A DNA stretch of 57,730 nucleotides, taken from the NCBI GenBank assembly GCA_947471985.1, contig CANIZL010000036.1, forward strand, positions 1 through 57,730, given 5' to 3'. Numbering within the stretch: the first letter of the stretch is position 1; each line of letters begins with the position of its first letter. This DNA comes from Verrucomicrobiota bacterium. GTDB lineage: Bacteria > Verrucomicrobiota > Verrucomicrobiia > Limisphaerales > UBA9464. This document shows positions 33,917 through 42,743 of this stretch, in pieces. The notes under the pieces are model-generated. The model saw nothing but the letters and a program-made list of their open reading frames with translations, made no database searches and was not told the DNA's origin. A program made the translations under genes and the position numbers.

Positions 33917-34750
33917 ATGATGTCTCAATCTCCTGTTTCCCGCCCGCTGTGGCTGCGGGCTTTTACCCTGATCGAGTTGTTGGTGGTCATCGCCATCATC
34001 GCCATCCTGGCCGGCATGCTCCTGCCCGCTCTCTCCAAGGCGAAGCAAAAGGCGCAGGGCATCGTCTGCATGGGCAATGGCAAGCAGATGGGGCTGGCCT
34101 TCCAGTTGTTCTGCGGGGACAACAACGACGTGCTCCCGGGCGATCTCGATGGCCAGACGGGCATCGGGGAGACCAACATTACGTGGTGTGTCGGGTGGCT
34201 CGATAACACGACGTATCGGCAGGACAACACCAATGTCCTCTTCCTGATGGCGTCGCAGTTGGGTCGGTACGCGGGGGCTCCCGGGGTCTACAAGTGCCCG
34301 GCGGATCGCAGTCTGAACAAGGGTAAAACCGGGATGCCGCGCGTGCGTTCGATTTCCATGAACGGTTACCTCGGTGAACGGGCGGGTCCGTACTCCGGTG
34401 GCTATACCCAGTTCAAGAAGTTGAGCCAGATCCAAAAGGCTTCCGGCACCTGGGTGTTTCTGGATGAACGCGAAGACAGCATCAACGACGGCTGGTTCGC
34501 GGTGAACATGGATGGGTACGAACCCAACAAACCGGCGGCCTATACGATCGTCGATTTCCCGGCCAGCTACCACAACGGCGCCGGTGGTTTTTCCTTTGCC
34601 GATGGACATTCGGAAATCCGCAAATGGGTGGATCCGCGGACCCGGCCGGTGTTGAAGCCAGGGCAACCGCTCGCCCTGGGTCAGGCCTCTCCGAACAATC
34701 TGGACGTGGGCTGGCTGCAGGAACGCACGTCCGTTCCGCTGGCTAAATAG
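33917..34750 (+). CDS. type II secretion prepilin-like protein with H-x9-DG motif
   Basis: The 277-residue protein starts at the first of two ATGs (MMSQSPVS). The prepilin motif [15 protein letters not shown] is followed by a hydrophobic helix and LPALSKAK. Cleavage before the Phe would leave Ala at -1, not the usual Gly. The C-terminal region has the Planctomycetes/Verrucomicrobia hallmark, here [16 protein letters not shown]. It ends with WLQERTSV, a motif that recurs in the paralogue at 39504. Such proteins are abundant orphan pseudopilins; their role in surface assembly or secretion is unproven. A terminator follows. Confidence 0.88.
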   Translation: MMSQSPVSRPLWLRAFTLIELLVVIAIIAILAGMLLPALSKAKQKAQGIVCMGNGKQMGLAFQLFCGDNNDVLPGDLDGQTGIGETNITWCVGWLDNTTYRQDNTNVLFLMASQLGRYAGAPGVYKCPADRSLNKGKTGMPRVRSISMNGYLGERAGPYSGGYTQFKKLSQIQKASGTWVFLDEREDSINDGWFAVNMDGYEPNKPAAYTIVDFPASYHNGAGGFSFADGHSEIRKWVDPRTRPVLKPGQPLALGQASPNNLDVGWLQERTSVPLAK

Positions 34751-34794
34751 TGGCCGACCGGCTGGGCACGCCGGAATCGGGAATCTTTTTTCGT

Positions 34795-34824
34795 GGGGTT
34801 CGTGGTGACACGAACCCCTTTTTG
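34795..34824 (+). terminator. intrinsic terminator after prepilin-like gene
   Basis: A perfect 10-bp stem (GGGGTTCGTG / CACGAACCCC) with a GTGA loop is followed directly by TTTTTG. It lies 44 bases after the prepilin-like stop and before the TPR gene, so it should separate the two transcripts. Confidence 0.85.
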
Positions 34825-34870
34825 CTTGTGTCCCTCCGGCGGCGTGCGCCATTTCGGCGCCTCATCTGAC

Positions 34871-36328
34871 ATGTCCACTTCCACCGCGCGCGCCGTTCAC
34901 GCGTCCCCCACCGGGACCCGGGACGGGCGTCGTGGGATCGGTCGCTGGACGGCGTTGCTGCTGCTGATTTCCCTGGGGCTGGCCGGGGGGCTTTACCTGG
35001 CGCTCCGTCCGCCGCTGCTGGAGGTGCCGTCGCTGGATTCGGTGGAGTCGCAGGATCCGCAAGTGCGCCAGCATTTGACGGAACTCCTCGCGCCGATCCA
35101 GGCGCATCCCCGGGACCCGGCCGCCCGTGCGACGTGGGGCATCGCGCTCGCGGCCAACGGGCTGTGGAAGAATGCCCGGCAGGCCTTCCTGGACACGGCG
35201 CGCCAAGCTCCCCGGCAACCGTTGGCCCCGCTGTATGCTGCCGTCGCCCTGCAGGAAATGGCGGATGCCCGGGGTGCGCTGGTGGAATTTCAAGCGGTCA
35301 CCCGACGATTCCCTGATTTCGCTCCGGGTTGGTACCGCGTCGCGGAAATGCACTTGCGCGAGGGGAATCTGCCGGAGGCCGAGGTGGCCTTTCAGGAACT
35401 GGGACGCCTCGCTCCCACCGAGTGGCGCGGGCCGGCCGGCTTGGGTGAGATCCGGATTCGGCAGGGGCGGGCGGCGGAAGCCCTCGGCTTTTTGGAGCGG
35501 GCGATCGCGCTGGATCGTTCGGCCAAACCGGCGCGGTATCTGCTGGGGCAGGCGTATCGTGCCGTTGGTCGCACCAACGAAGCGCGCATCGCCATTGCGG
35601 CCGGAACCGGCGAGGCCCGTCAACCGATGCCGGACCCTTGGGGGGACGCGGCCCCGCAACATGTGCGGACCCTGCCGGATTTGCTGGTGCAGGCGGATGG
35701 CCTTTCCAGTGCGGGTCGACCGGATCTCGCCGTGCGCCTGTTGCGAACGGCCTTGCCGTTTCATCCGGGCCACGCGGGACTGCTCAACCAATACGCGGTG
35801 GCCTTGAATCGATCCGGTCAGGCGGCCTTGGCATTGCCCATTCTGGACCAACTGCTGGCGCAGGATCCCCGGGCGATGGCGCCCCGGATCACCCGCGTTT
35901 ATACCCACGATCTGCTGGGTCAGGTCGAAGCGGGCGCCGCCGATGCCCGTGAAGCGATTCGGCTCGCTCCCGGCATGGCCCAGGCGCATCTGGCCTTGGC
36001 CGACGCCTTGCTCGCAGCCGAGCGGGACGCGGAAGCGGTGGGGGCGCTGGACGAAGCCCTGAAGTGCGATCCGGGCAATGCCGAAATTCACGTCGAAGCG
36101 GCCGAGATCCTTTGGCGCAATCTTCACAACCCGGCGGCGGCCTTGGTCCACTTGGAACGGGCGATTGAACTCAATCCGGGCTTGGCCCGCGCTTATCTTC
36201 TGGTGGGACAGTTGCAGGTCGAGCGGGGCGATCCGGCGGCTGCGCGGCAAGCCGTGGCGGTGCTGCAGCAGTTGGCCCCGGAATTACCCGGCCTCGGGGA
36301 ATTGGCGCGAAGCCTGAATCGGCCATGA
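34871..36328 (+). CDS. membrane-anchored TPR protein
   Basis: The 485-residue protein has a short basic N-terminus, one membrane segment (WTALLLLISLGLAGGLYLAL) and then many tetratricopeptide-type helical pairs, for example GWYRVAEMHLREGNLPEAEV and AYLLVGQLQVERGDPAAARQ. The start MSTSTARAV is preferred because the longer frame runs through the terminator. The stop overlaps the next gene by 4 bases (ATGA). TPR proteins paired with ASPIC/UnbV proteins recur in this phylum, but the joint role is unknown. It is probably anchored with repeats outside the cytoplasm. Confidence 0.85.
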   Translation: MSTSTARAVHASPTGTRDGRRGIGRWTALLLLISLGLAGGLYLALRPPLLEVPSLDSVESQDPQVRQHLTELLAPIQAHPRDPAARATWGIALAANGLWKNARQAFLDTARQAPRQPLAPLYAAVALQEMADARGALVEFQAVTRRFPDFAPGWYRVAEMHLREGNLPEAEVAFQELGRLAPTEWRGPAGLGEIRIRQGRAAEALGFLERAIALDRSAKPARYLLGQAYRAVGRTNEARIAIAAGTGEARQPMPDPWGDAAPQHVRTLPDLLVQADGLSSAGRPDLAVRLLRTALPFHPGHAGLLNQYAVALNRSGQAALALPILDQLLAQDPRAMAPRITRVYTHDLLGQVEAGAADAREAIRLAPGMAQAHLALADALLAAERDAEAVGALDEALKCDPGNAEIHVEAAEILWRNLHNPAAALVHLERAIELNPGLARAYLLVGQLQVERGDPAAARQAVAVLQQLAPELPGLGELARSLNRP

Positions 36329-38091
36329 AAAGGGCTATGAAATTCGGGGGCTTGCTCCTCGGTCTGGTCACGGTCGTCGCCGGTTGTGGGAAACCACGAG
36401 CCGTCGGTAACGGGGGCGATTCCACGGCGCCGGCTCGTCCTGCGGCGAACGCTCCGGCGCCGCTATCAACGGCCCGTGTTTCCGCACCGCCGTGGTTCAC
36501 CAACGTGGTCGCCGGCAGCGGCCTCGATTTTCAACATCGATCGGGCCAGGCGGGCCATTTCTGGTTGCCCGAAATGGAAACGGGCGGCGTGGGCCTGATC
36601 GATTTCGATGGCGACGGACTGCTGGACGTCTTTTGCGTTAGCGGCGGGTCCCTGGACCCGGCGCATCCCGTCGCCCCGGGGCACCGTCTCTACCGTAACC
36701 TGGGCCACTGGCATTTTGCGGATGTCACCCACGCCGCCGGACTGGACAGTCCCGACGGCTACGGCATGGGCTGTGCGGTGGGCGACTACGATGGCGATGG
36801 CCGGCCGGATCTGTACGTCACCCAGCTGGGCTCAAACCATCTCTACCACAATCAAGGGGACGGAACGTTTATCGATGTCACCCGCACGGCCGGGGTGGCG
36901 GTTCGGTCGTGGAGTACGGCGGCGGCGTTTGTCGACTACGACGGCGACGGCCGGCTCGATCTCCTCGTGGTCAATTACGTCAAGTGGTCGCCGGAAGCGG
37001 AGATGGAGTGCTTCTCAGCGGGTGGGCGACGCGATTATTGTTCGCCGCGAAATTACCAGGCCGCCGCACCGCCGGTGCTGTTTCACAATCAAGGCGACGG
37101 CACGTTTGCAGATGTTACCGCCGCAGCGGGACTGGATCGCGCCTACGGCAATGGCCTGGGCCTGGCCACGGGTGATTTTGATCACGATGGCCGGATCGAT
37201 TTCTTCGTCGCCAACGACGCCACGCCGAATCAACTCTGGTTGAATCAGGGCGGGGGACGTTTCCGGGATGAAGGACCGCTGCGGGGTTGCGCCTTGAATT
37301 CCATGGGTGTGCCGCGGGCGGGCATGGGCGTGGTGGCGGAGGATTTGGGACAACGCGGCTGGCTGGATTTGTACGTCACGCACCTGGTGGGGGAGGGGAA
37401 TGGATTTTTTCGCAATCAAGCGGGGAACTTCCTCGACGCGGTGACGCCGGACGGCCCGATGGCGGGCAGCCTGCCGTTTACGGGCTTCGGCGTGGCGCTG
37501 GCGGATTTTGATAACGATGGCGAGCTGGATCTGTACGTGGCCAACGGGCGCGTGCGCCGGGGCGCGGGCGAGTTGAATCCCCTCGATCCCTATGCCGAGC
37601 CGAACACGTTGCGACGGGGCCTGGGGGGCGGTCGCTTTGACGTGGTGCTGCCGACCGGAGGAACCGCGGAAGCGCTGGTGGCCACGAGCCGGGGCCTGGC
37701 CGTCGGCGACCTGGATAACGACGGCGCCCCGGACGTGGTGGTGGTGAACCGCGATGGCCCGGTGCATCTCCTGCGGAATCTCGTCGGCGACCAGCGCTCG
37801 TGGATTCAGTTCCGCTTGAGCGGGCGCGATGGCCGCGAGGTGCGCAACGCCATTCTGCGCTGGGAAAGCCAGGGACGAACGCAGTGGCGGCAATTGCAGC
37901 CCAACCAGGGCTATTGTTCGAGTCAGGATCCCCGGGTGCATTTCGGTCTGGGGACGGGCGCGAAAGAGGGGCGGCTCTGGGTCCGGTGGGCGGACGGACA
38001 GGCCGAGGATTTTGGGATCCGGGAAGCGGGCCAGTTGCACGCGATCCGGGCCGGTGCGGGTCGGCCGGCGCCGGGGGTGTTTTCGTGGTAA
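36325..38091 (+). CDS. ASPIC/UnbV (CRTAC1-like) FG-GAP repeat lipoprotein
   Basis: The 588-residue protein has a leader with a lipobox (VVAGC). FG-GAP/VCBS units follow with calcium-binding-type loops: DFDGDGLLDVF, DYDGDGRPDLY, DYDGDGRLDLL, DFDHDGRIDFF, DFDNDGELDLY and DLDNDGAPDVV. These build a seven-bladed propeller like CRTAC1. The C-terminal ASPIC/UnbV domain (GYCSSQDPRVHFGLGTG) is clear. It overlaps the TPR gene by 4 bases, so both are translated together. The product is probably an outer-membrane or surface lipoprotein; ligand unknown. MKFGGLLL four codons later is an alternative start. Confidence 0.92.
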   Translation: MKRAMKFGGLLLGLVTVVAGCGKPRAVGNGGDSTAPARPAANAPAPLSTARVSAPPWFTNVVAGSGLDFQHRSGQAGHFWLPEMETGGVGLIDFDGDGLLDVFCVSGGSLDPAHPVAPGHRLYRNLGHWHFADVTHAAGLDSPDGYGMGCAVGDYDGDGRPDLYVTQLGSNHLYHNQGDGTFIDVTRTAGVAVRSWSTAAAFVDYDGDGRLDLLVVNYVKWSPEAEMECFSAGGRRDYCSPRNYQAAAPPVLFHNQGDGTFADVTAAAGLDRAYGNGLGLATGDFDHDGRIDFFVANDATPNQLWLNQGGGRFRDEGPLRGCALNSMGVPRAGMGVVAEDLGQRGWLDLYVTHLVGEGNGFFRNQAGNFLDAVTPDGPMAGSLPFTGFGVALADFDNDGELDLYVANGRVRRGAGELNPLDPYAEPNTLRRGLGGGRFDVVLPTGGTAEALVATSRGLAVGDLDNDGAPDVVVVNRDGPVHLLRNLVGDQRSWIQFRLSGRDGREVRNAILRWESQGRTQWRQLQPNQGYCSSQDPRVHFGLGTGAKEGRLWVRWADGQAEDFGIREAGQLHAIRAGAGRPAPGVFSW

Positions 38092-38163
38092 CGGCGCGGG
38101 GTTTCTGCGACGGCCCGATTGCATAAACTTTGCCCCGTCGACGGTCCTCGCTAATTTTCACCC

Positions 38164-38592
38164 ATGAAATCACCCGCCGAGATGCTTCGCAGCTTCCTGC
38201 TGTCCACTGTCGTCGCTGTGGTCCTTTCCGGATGTGGTGCCCGGGACGAAAACGCGCCGAAGAAGATCGATGTCTCGGCGCAGGTGAGCCAGCTCAAGGG
38301 CACGGCGGATGCGAAAAGCACGGCGCTCACGGAATTGGCGGCCGGCGGGCCCAATGCCGCGGCGGCGGTGAATGACATCATTCCCCTCCTGAAGGACGAG
38401 GATCACGTGGTGCGTCGACTGGCCGCTTATGCGTTGTGCCAGATCGGTCCGGCGGCGAAGGCGGCCATCCCCGCGCTCAAGGAACTGATGAACGATCCCG
38501 ATCGCAGCACCGTCACCACGGTGATCAATGCGATCAATGCCATTGCGCCGGGTTCGATCGAGGGCGTGAAGGTGATCAACACCACCCAATAA
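38164..38592 (+). CDS. small HEAT-repeat lipoprotein
   Basis: The 142-residue protein has a signal sequence with lipobox LSGC, then about 115 residues of HEAT-type helices. The clear unit is DEDHVVRRLAAYALCQIGPA, followed by AIPALKELMNDPD. HEAT repeats mediate protein contacts; no catalytic residues are seen. The C-terminus ends in VKVINTTQ. A hairpin terminator follows directly and is shared with the convergent FKBP gene. Confidence 0.82.
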   Translation: MKSPAEMLRSFLLSTVVAVVLSGCGARDENAPKKIDVSAQVSQLKGTADAKSTALTELAAGGPNAAAAVNDIIPLLKDEDHVVRRLAAYALCQIGPAAKAAIPALKELMNDPDRSTVTTVINAINAIAPGSIEGVKVINTTQ

Positions 38593-38596
38593 AAAA

Positions 38597-38627
38597 TCCG
38601 CCGCCCACCCGGAGGTGGAACGGCGGA
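38597..38627. terminator. bidirectional hairpin terminator
   Basis: The inverted repeat TCCGCCG ... CGGCGGA encloses an inner CCACC/GGTGG pairing. It is flanked by AAAAAA on the left and by GGGAAAATTT on the right, so it can end transcripts from both the lipoprotein gene and the convergent FKBP gene. Confidence 0.75.
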
Positions 38628-38649
38628 GGGAAAATTTCCTCGGCGGGGC

Positions 38650-39342
38650 TTACTTCACGCTGAGCAGTTCGACGTCGAACAGCAGGGTGCTGTTGGCCGG
38701 GATCGGTCCCTGGCCGTTTTCGCCGTACGCGATCTTCGCGGGAATGGCCAGCTGCCATTTGTCGCCTTCCTTCATGAGCAGGAGCGCCTCGGTCCAGCCC
38801 GGGATGACGCCGCTGACCGGGAACTCAATCGGCTCACCGCGATCCACGGAGGAATCGAACTTGGTGCCGTCGATCAAGGTGCCCGTGTAGTGCACTTTCA
38901 CGGTGTCCTCTTTCTTCGGGGCCTTGCCGGTGCCGCTCTTCAGCACCTTGTATTGCAGACCGGAAGCGGTGGTCTTCACGCCTTCCTTCTTGCCGTTGGC
39001 GGCCAGATAGTCTTCACCCTTCTTGAGGTTTTCCGTGCCGGCGGATTCCGCCTTCTTGGCGAGCACCTGCTGCAGTTCCGCGAAAACATCCTTCACTTCG
39101 GCTTCGGTCAGGGGCGATTTGCGCCCGGCCAGCACGTCGTCGATGGCCGCGACGACCACCTTGGTGTCGAGTTCCACGCCCTGTTGCTTGAAGCTGCGGC
39201 CGATTTGCGTGCCGATCGCATAGCTGGATTTGGCACGAAAATCCTTAAGTTCGAGCGGGGCGGCGGCTTTGAGCGACATAGTGGTAGCGGTGAAGATCGC
39301 GATGCTCAGGGCACTCGCGGAGAGAATAGATCTGGCCATCAT
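38650..39342 (-). CDS. exported FKBP-type peptidyl-prolyl isomerase
   Basis: The 230-residue protein starts at MMARSILSAS, giving a signal peptide. An N-terminal FkpA/Mip-like dimerisation domain (YAIGTQIGRSFKQQGVELD) comes first. The FKBP domain follows with TASGLQYKVLKSGTGKAP, VHYTGTLIDGTKFDSS, GVIPGWTEAL and AYGENGQGPIPANSTLLFDV, all active-site positions present. It folds proline-containing proteins outside the cytoplasm. It converges on the HEAT lipoprotein and is divergent from the prepilin-like gene at 39504. Confidence 0.93.
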   Translation of the reverse strand: MMARSILSASALSIAIFTATTMSLKAAAPLELKDFRAKSSYAIGTQIGRSFKQQGVELDTKVVVAAIDDVLAGRKSPLTEAEVKDVFAELQQVLAKKAESAGTENLKKGEDYLAANGKKEGVKTTASGLQYKVLKSGTGKAPKKEDTVKVHYTGTLIDGTKFDSSVDRGEPIEFPVSGVIPGWTEALLLMKEGDKWQLAIPAKIAYGENGQGPIPANSTLLFDVELLSVK

Positions 39343-39503
39343 ACTTAGTTGAGGAAAGGCGGCGCCCCTCCGGCCGCGCACGGTCAAGTACGCCCCCGGG
39401 GAGGTCAAGGCAGGGAATCGCGGAATCGGACGGCGCGTTGCGGGCCCGGGCAACGCCCATTCTTTCGCTGACACCCGAGGTTCCCGTCCCATAGTAGCCG
39501 CCA

Positions 39504-40322
39504 ATGATGCCCCGCGATTCACACCCGCCCAGTCACCCGCCGGGTGGCGCGTTCACCTTGATTGAGCTGCTCGTGGTGATCGCCATCATCGCCATTCTGG
39601 CCGGTCTGCTGTTGCCCGCACTGTCCCGCTCCAAGGGCACGGCTCTCGCGGTCGCCTGCGCCAGTCAGCATCGGCAGCTGAATCTGGGCTGGGGCATGTA
39701 CGCGGACGAAAACAGCGAGCGGCTCGTCAATAACCACGGCGTCGGCGAGACCCGTCAGCGAACCAACACCTGGGCGAACAACCTGCTCGACTGGGGCGAC
39801 AGCGATGGCAATACCAACACGGCCCTGCTCACCGGCGGGCTGTTGGGCAAGTACGTGGGCGGCTCCTGGAAGGTTTTCAAATGTCCGGCCGATACCGTCC
39901 GGGCGGACAACGGACCGCGCATCCGCAGCGTTTCGATGAACTGCCTCGTCGGCGATCCGGGTGAACTCACCAACAAGTTCAATCCCTCGTACACGCAATA
40001 TTTTCGTCGGGCGCAGATGACCCAACCGGCGCACACGTTTGTGTTTTTGGACGAACATCCGGATTCCCTGAATGACGGCTTCTTCATGAACCGCCTCGAA
40101 GAGGCGCCGCGCTGGGGGAATCTCCCCGGCTCGTGGCACGGTGGATCGGTGGCGATGTCGTATGCCGACGGACACGGGGAATCGCACAAGTGGGTCGTGG
40201 GCGGACCGGAAGGAACGGTGCGCCCGCCGGTGAAGGGCGGGGCGGGGGCGATTTTCCCGGCGGTACCCACGACGGATTGGGATTGGCTCAAGGAGCGAAC
40301 CAGCGTGTTGGCGTCGCCCTGA
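39504..40322 (+). CDS. type II secretion prepilin-like protein with H-x9-DG motif (paralogue)
   Basis: The 272-residue protein has [16 protein letters not shown] near its start, again with Ala before the Phe. The family's C-terminal motif reads [16 protein letters not shown]. It shares VFLDE..DSLNDG and the ending WLKERTSV with the protein at 33917, so the two are clearly paralogues. It is an orphan pseudopilin with no secretion genes nearby. The next gene starts 42 bases after the stop behind a strong purine-rich ribosome-binding stretch (GGGGGAAGGGGGAAGGG). Confidence 0.88.
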   Translation: MMPRDSHPPSHPPGGAFTLIELLVVIAIIAILAGLLLPALSRSKGTALAVACASQHRQLNLGWGMYADENSERLVNNHGVGETRQRTNTWANNLLDWGDSDGNTNTALLTGGLLGKYVGGSWKVFKCPADTVRADNGPRIRSVSMNCLVGDPGELTNKFNPSYTQYFRRAQMTQPAHTFVFLDEHPDSLNDGFFMNRLEEAPRWGNLPGSWHGGSVAMSYADGHGESHKWVVGGPEGTVRPPVKGGAGAIFPAVPTTDWDWLKERTSVLASP

Positions 40323-40364
40323 GCGGGGCCGGCGGATGAAGGGGGAAGGGGGAAGGGCGATCCC

Positions 40365-41222
40365 ATGATGGTGTACCTCAATGGCGACTTTGTGGCGGAG
40401 GCCGAGGCGCGGGTGCCGGTAACGGACCGCGGTTTTTTGCTGGGCGACGCTCTCTTTGAAACGCTCCGGGTGGCCAACGGCGTGCCACTTTTGTGGGAGG
40501 CGCACCTGGAGCGATTTACCCGGGGGCTGGCGCTTTTGCAGGTTTCGGGTGCCGGTGCGCCCGGCGACTGGCAGCGAGCCGTGCGGGAATTACTGCGACG
40601 GAATGCCCTTCGGGAGGCGGTGGTGCGGATCACGGTGACTCGCGGTTCCGGTGCCCGGGGCTATTCGCCGCGGGGTGCCGTGCATCCGACGGTGGTGATC
40701 ACGGCGCACCCGGCCCCGGCGCCGTTCGGCGACCTGGGATCGCGGCCGGGCTGGCACCTGATCACGTCGCGTTATGCCGTGCCGCCGCCGCAGCCCCTTT
40801 CCGGGATCAAGCACGCGAACCGATTGCTTTCCGTGCTCGCCCGGATGGAAGCGGACGCCGTCGGCGCGGATGAGGCGCTGATGCTCGGCGCGGCCGGGCA
40901 GGTCGCGGAGGCGTCGGGGAGTAACGTGGGCTGGTTTGAAGGCGACACCCTGGTGACGCCCGATGCCGCCACGGGCGCGCTTCCGGGGGTCCTGCTGGAC
41001 TACGTGGGGCAAACCGCCCGCCGCCTGGGGTGGGCCTGCCGGACGGCTTCCGTGCCGCCGGGCCGGTTACAATCCGTGGTCGGGCTGTTCCTGACCAACA
41101 GCATCCACCTGTTGGTTCCGGTGGCCCGGTTCGACGACCACCCCGTCCCGGGCAGCCCGAAAATTGCCATTTTGCAGGCAAAATTGCGTGAGTCCTTGCT
41201 CTCCGGGCCGGGTGGCGGGTGA
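40365..41222 (+). CDS. class IV aminotransferase (PabC/IlvE/Dat fold)
   Basis: The 285-residue protein has the class IV PLP fold: MVYLNGDFVAEAEARVPVTD and RGFLLGDALFETLRV at the start, SGIKHANRLLSVLARMEA with K149 as the likely PLP lysine, and VAEASGSNVGWFEGDTLVTP before the C-terminal half. The family includes 4-amino-4-deoxychorismate lyase, branched-chain and D-amino acid aminotransferases. The sequence resembles the PabC/Dat side, but substrate choice cannot be settled here. The gene is preceded by an A/G-rich ribosome-binding stretch. Confidence 0.85.
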   Translation: MMVYLNGDFVAEAEARVPVTDRGFLLGDALFETLRVANGVPLLWEAHLERFTRGLALLQVSGAGAPGDWQRAVRELLRRNALREAVVRITVTRGSGARGYSPRGAVHPTVVITAHPAPAPFGDLGSRPGWHLITSRYAVPPPQPLSGIKHANRLLSVLARMEADAVGADEALMLGAAGQVAEASGSNVGWFEGDTLVTPDAATGALPGVLLDYVGQTARRLGWACRTASVPPGRLQSVVGLFLTNSIHLLVPVARFDDHPVPGSPKIAILQAKLRESLLSGPGGG

Positions 41223-41409
41223 AGCTCTGCGGACCTTGTACAGGCCAAAGGACGACAAGGTTTCCAAAAAAACGCCACTGGCCAGAAGCCGAAAGCAAGG
41301 CAGATTAGGAAGATACCGTCGGGGATTTCGGATCCGGCCATCGCGGTGCTGTGAGGCACCTGCGGGTTGGCCGGTCGGTGGGATCCCCGCGCTAAATTGA
41401 ATTAACGAC

Positions 41410-42480
41410 ATGTCAGAGACTTCGTCTGTAACGCTGCTAGGCCGCCTTCAACAGGCGGTAAGCGGAGTCATTCACTGGTTGGACTCCGATTACCGTGCGG
41501 AAGAACTGCTGCAACTGCCGAAACAGCCCGATAAGGTCGAGTGGGTTCGGTCCATTCCGTTTGCGATTCTGCACCTGGGCTGTCTGGGAGTCATCTGGAC
41601 GGGCTGGAGCTGGACGGCGGTCGGCGTGGCCGTGGCGCTCTACTTCATCCGGATGTTCGCCGTCACCGGCTTCTTTCACCGCTACTTCTCCCACCGGACC
41701 TTCAGCACGTCCCGGCCGATGCAGTTCCTGATCGGCGTCTGGTGCGGCACCTGCGTCCAACGGGGCGCCCTCTGGTGGGCCTACACCCATCGGCATCACC
41801 ATGCCCACTCGGACGATCCCGAGGACAAGCATTCCCCGCGGCAGCACGGCTTCCTGTGGGCGCACATCGGCTGGATCACCAGCCGGGAAAATTTCCCCAC
41901 GGACTATCGCAAGATCAAGGATCTGGCGAAGTTCCCCGAGCTGGTGTGGTTGAATCGGTTCGACACCACGATCCCGGTGGTGTTTGCGGTCTCGCTGTGG
42001 GTGCTCGGGGTGGCGTTGCATCGCTTCGCGCCCAGCCTGGGTACCACGGGTTGGCAGATGCTGGTCTGGGGCTTCTTCATCAGCACCACGGCGTTGTTTC
42101 ACGGCACGGCGACCATCAACTCGCTGGCCCACGTCTTCGGCCGCAAGCGCTACGACACCGGGGATGATTCCCGGAACAGTTTCCTGCTCTCCCTGGTGAC
42201 CATGGGCGAGGGCTGGCACAACAATCATCACCAACACATGGGCGCCGTGCGTCAGGGATTCTACTGGTGGGAAGTCGATCTCACCTACTACCTGCTGCGC
42301 ATGATGTCCTGGACCGGACTCATCTGGGACCTGCGGCCCGTGCCGAAGGATGCCTACAATCCGGCCAAGCAGCTGCGGGGCCAATTGGCCGCCGCCACCG
42401 CTCCGGCCCCGGCCCCAGCCCAGGATCAGGCGAACGGTTCGCGTCCGCGGATTCCCCGTCCGTCCTTGGAGAATTCGTAA
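41410..42480 (+). CDS. acyl-CoA/acyl-lipid fatty acid desaturase
   Basis: The 356-residue membrane protein has the three histidine boxes of delta-9-type desaturases: HRYFSH at 90-95, HRHHH at 127-131 and HNNHH near residue 265. These bind the di-iron site that inserts a double bond into fatty acyl chains. Membrane segments flank the boxes. The C-terminus is a Pro/Ala-rich tail. A strong terminator follows, so it is probably a single-gene unit. The oxidoreductase and hydroxylase downstream suggest a lipid-modification neighbourhood. Confidence 0.92.
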   Translation: MSETSSVTLLGRLQQAVSGVIHWLDSDYRAEELLQLPKQPDKVEWVRSIPFAILHLGCLGVIWTGWSWTAVGVAVALYFIRMFAVTGFFHRYFSHRTFSTSRPMQFLIGVWCGTCVQRGALWWAYTHRHHHAHSDDPEDKHSPRQHGFLWAHIGWITSRENFPTDYRKIKDLAKFPELVWLNRFDTTIPVVFAVSLWVLGVALHRFAPSLGTTGWQMLVWGFFISTTALFHGTATINSLAHVFGRKRYDTGDDSRNSFLLSLVTMGEGWHNNHHQHMGAVRQGFYWWEVDLTYYLLRMMSWTGLIWDLRPVPKDAYNPAKQLRGQLAAATAPAPAPAQDQANGSRPRIPRPSLENS

Positions 42481-42512
42481 GCGGTCGTTCGTTGCGGTTT
42501 CCCCGTGCTTCC

Positions 42513-42549
42513 CGCCTGAATCCATCTGTGGATTCAGGCGGTTTCGTTT
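42513..42549 (+). terminator. intrinsic terminator after desaturase
   Basis: A perfect 12-bp stem (CGCCTGAATCCA / TGGATTCAGGCG) with a TCTG loop is followed by GTTTCGTTT. It lies 32 bases after the desaturase stop. Confidence 0.85.
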
Positions 42550-42743
42550 AGCAACGAGGCGGCCCACGCAAAGTCCCGGCTGCCGCGTGAAGGAATTTGC
42601 CAAAAATGCCGGGCTCGGTGAGGCGTTTTGCCCCGGAAGGGCTAACCTCCCCCCGTGAAACAAAAGGCTCAGGGCAGATTGGTTAACTCACAGTTGCTTC
42701 GTTTCCTTGGTGCCCCTCGGTAAGAACATCCTTGGTTTTCCGC

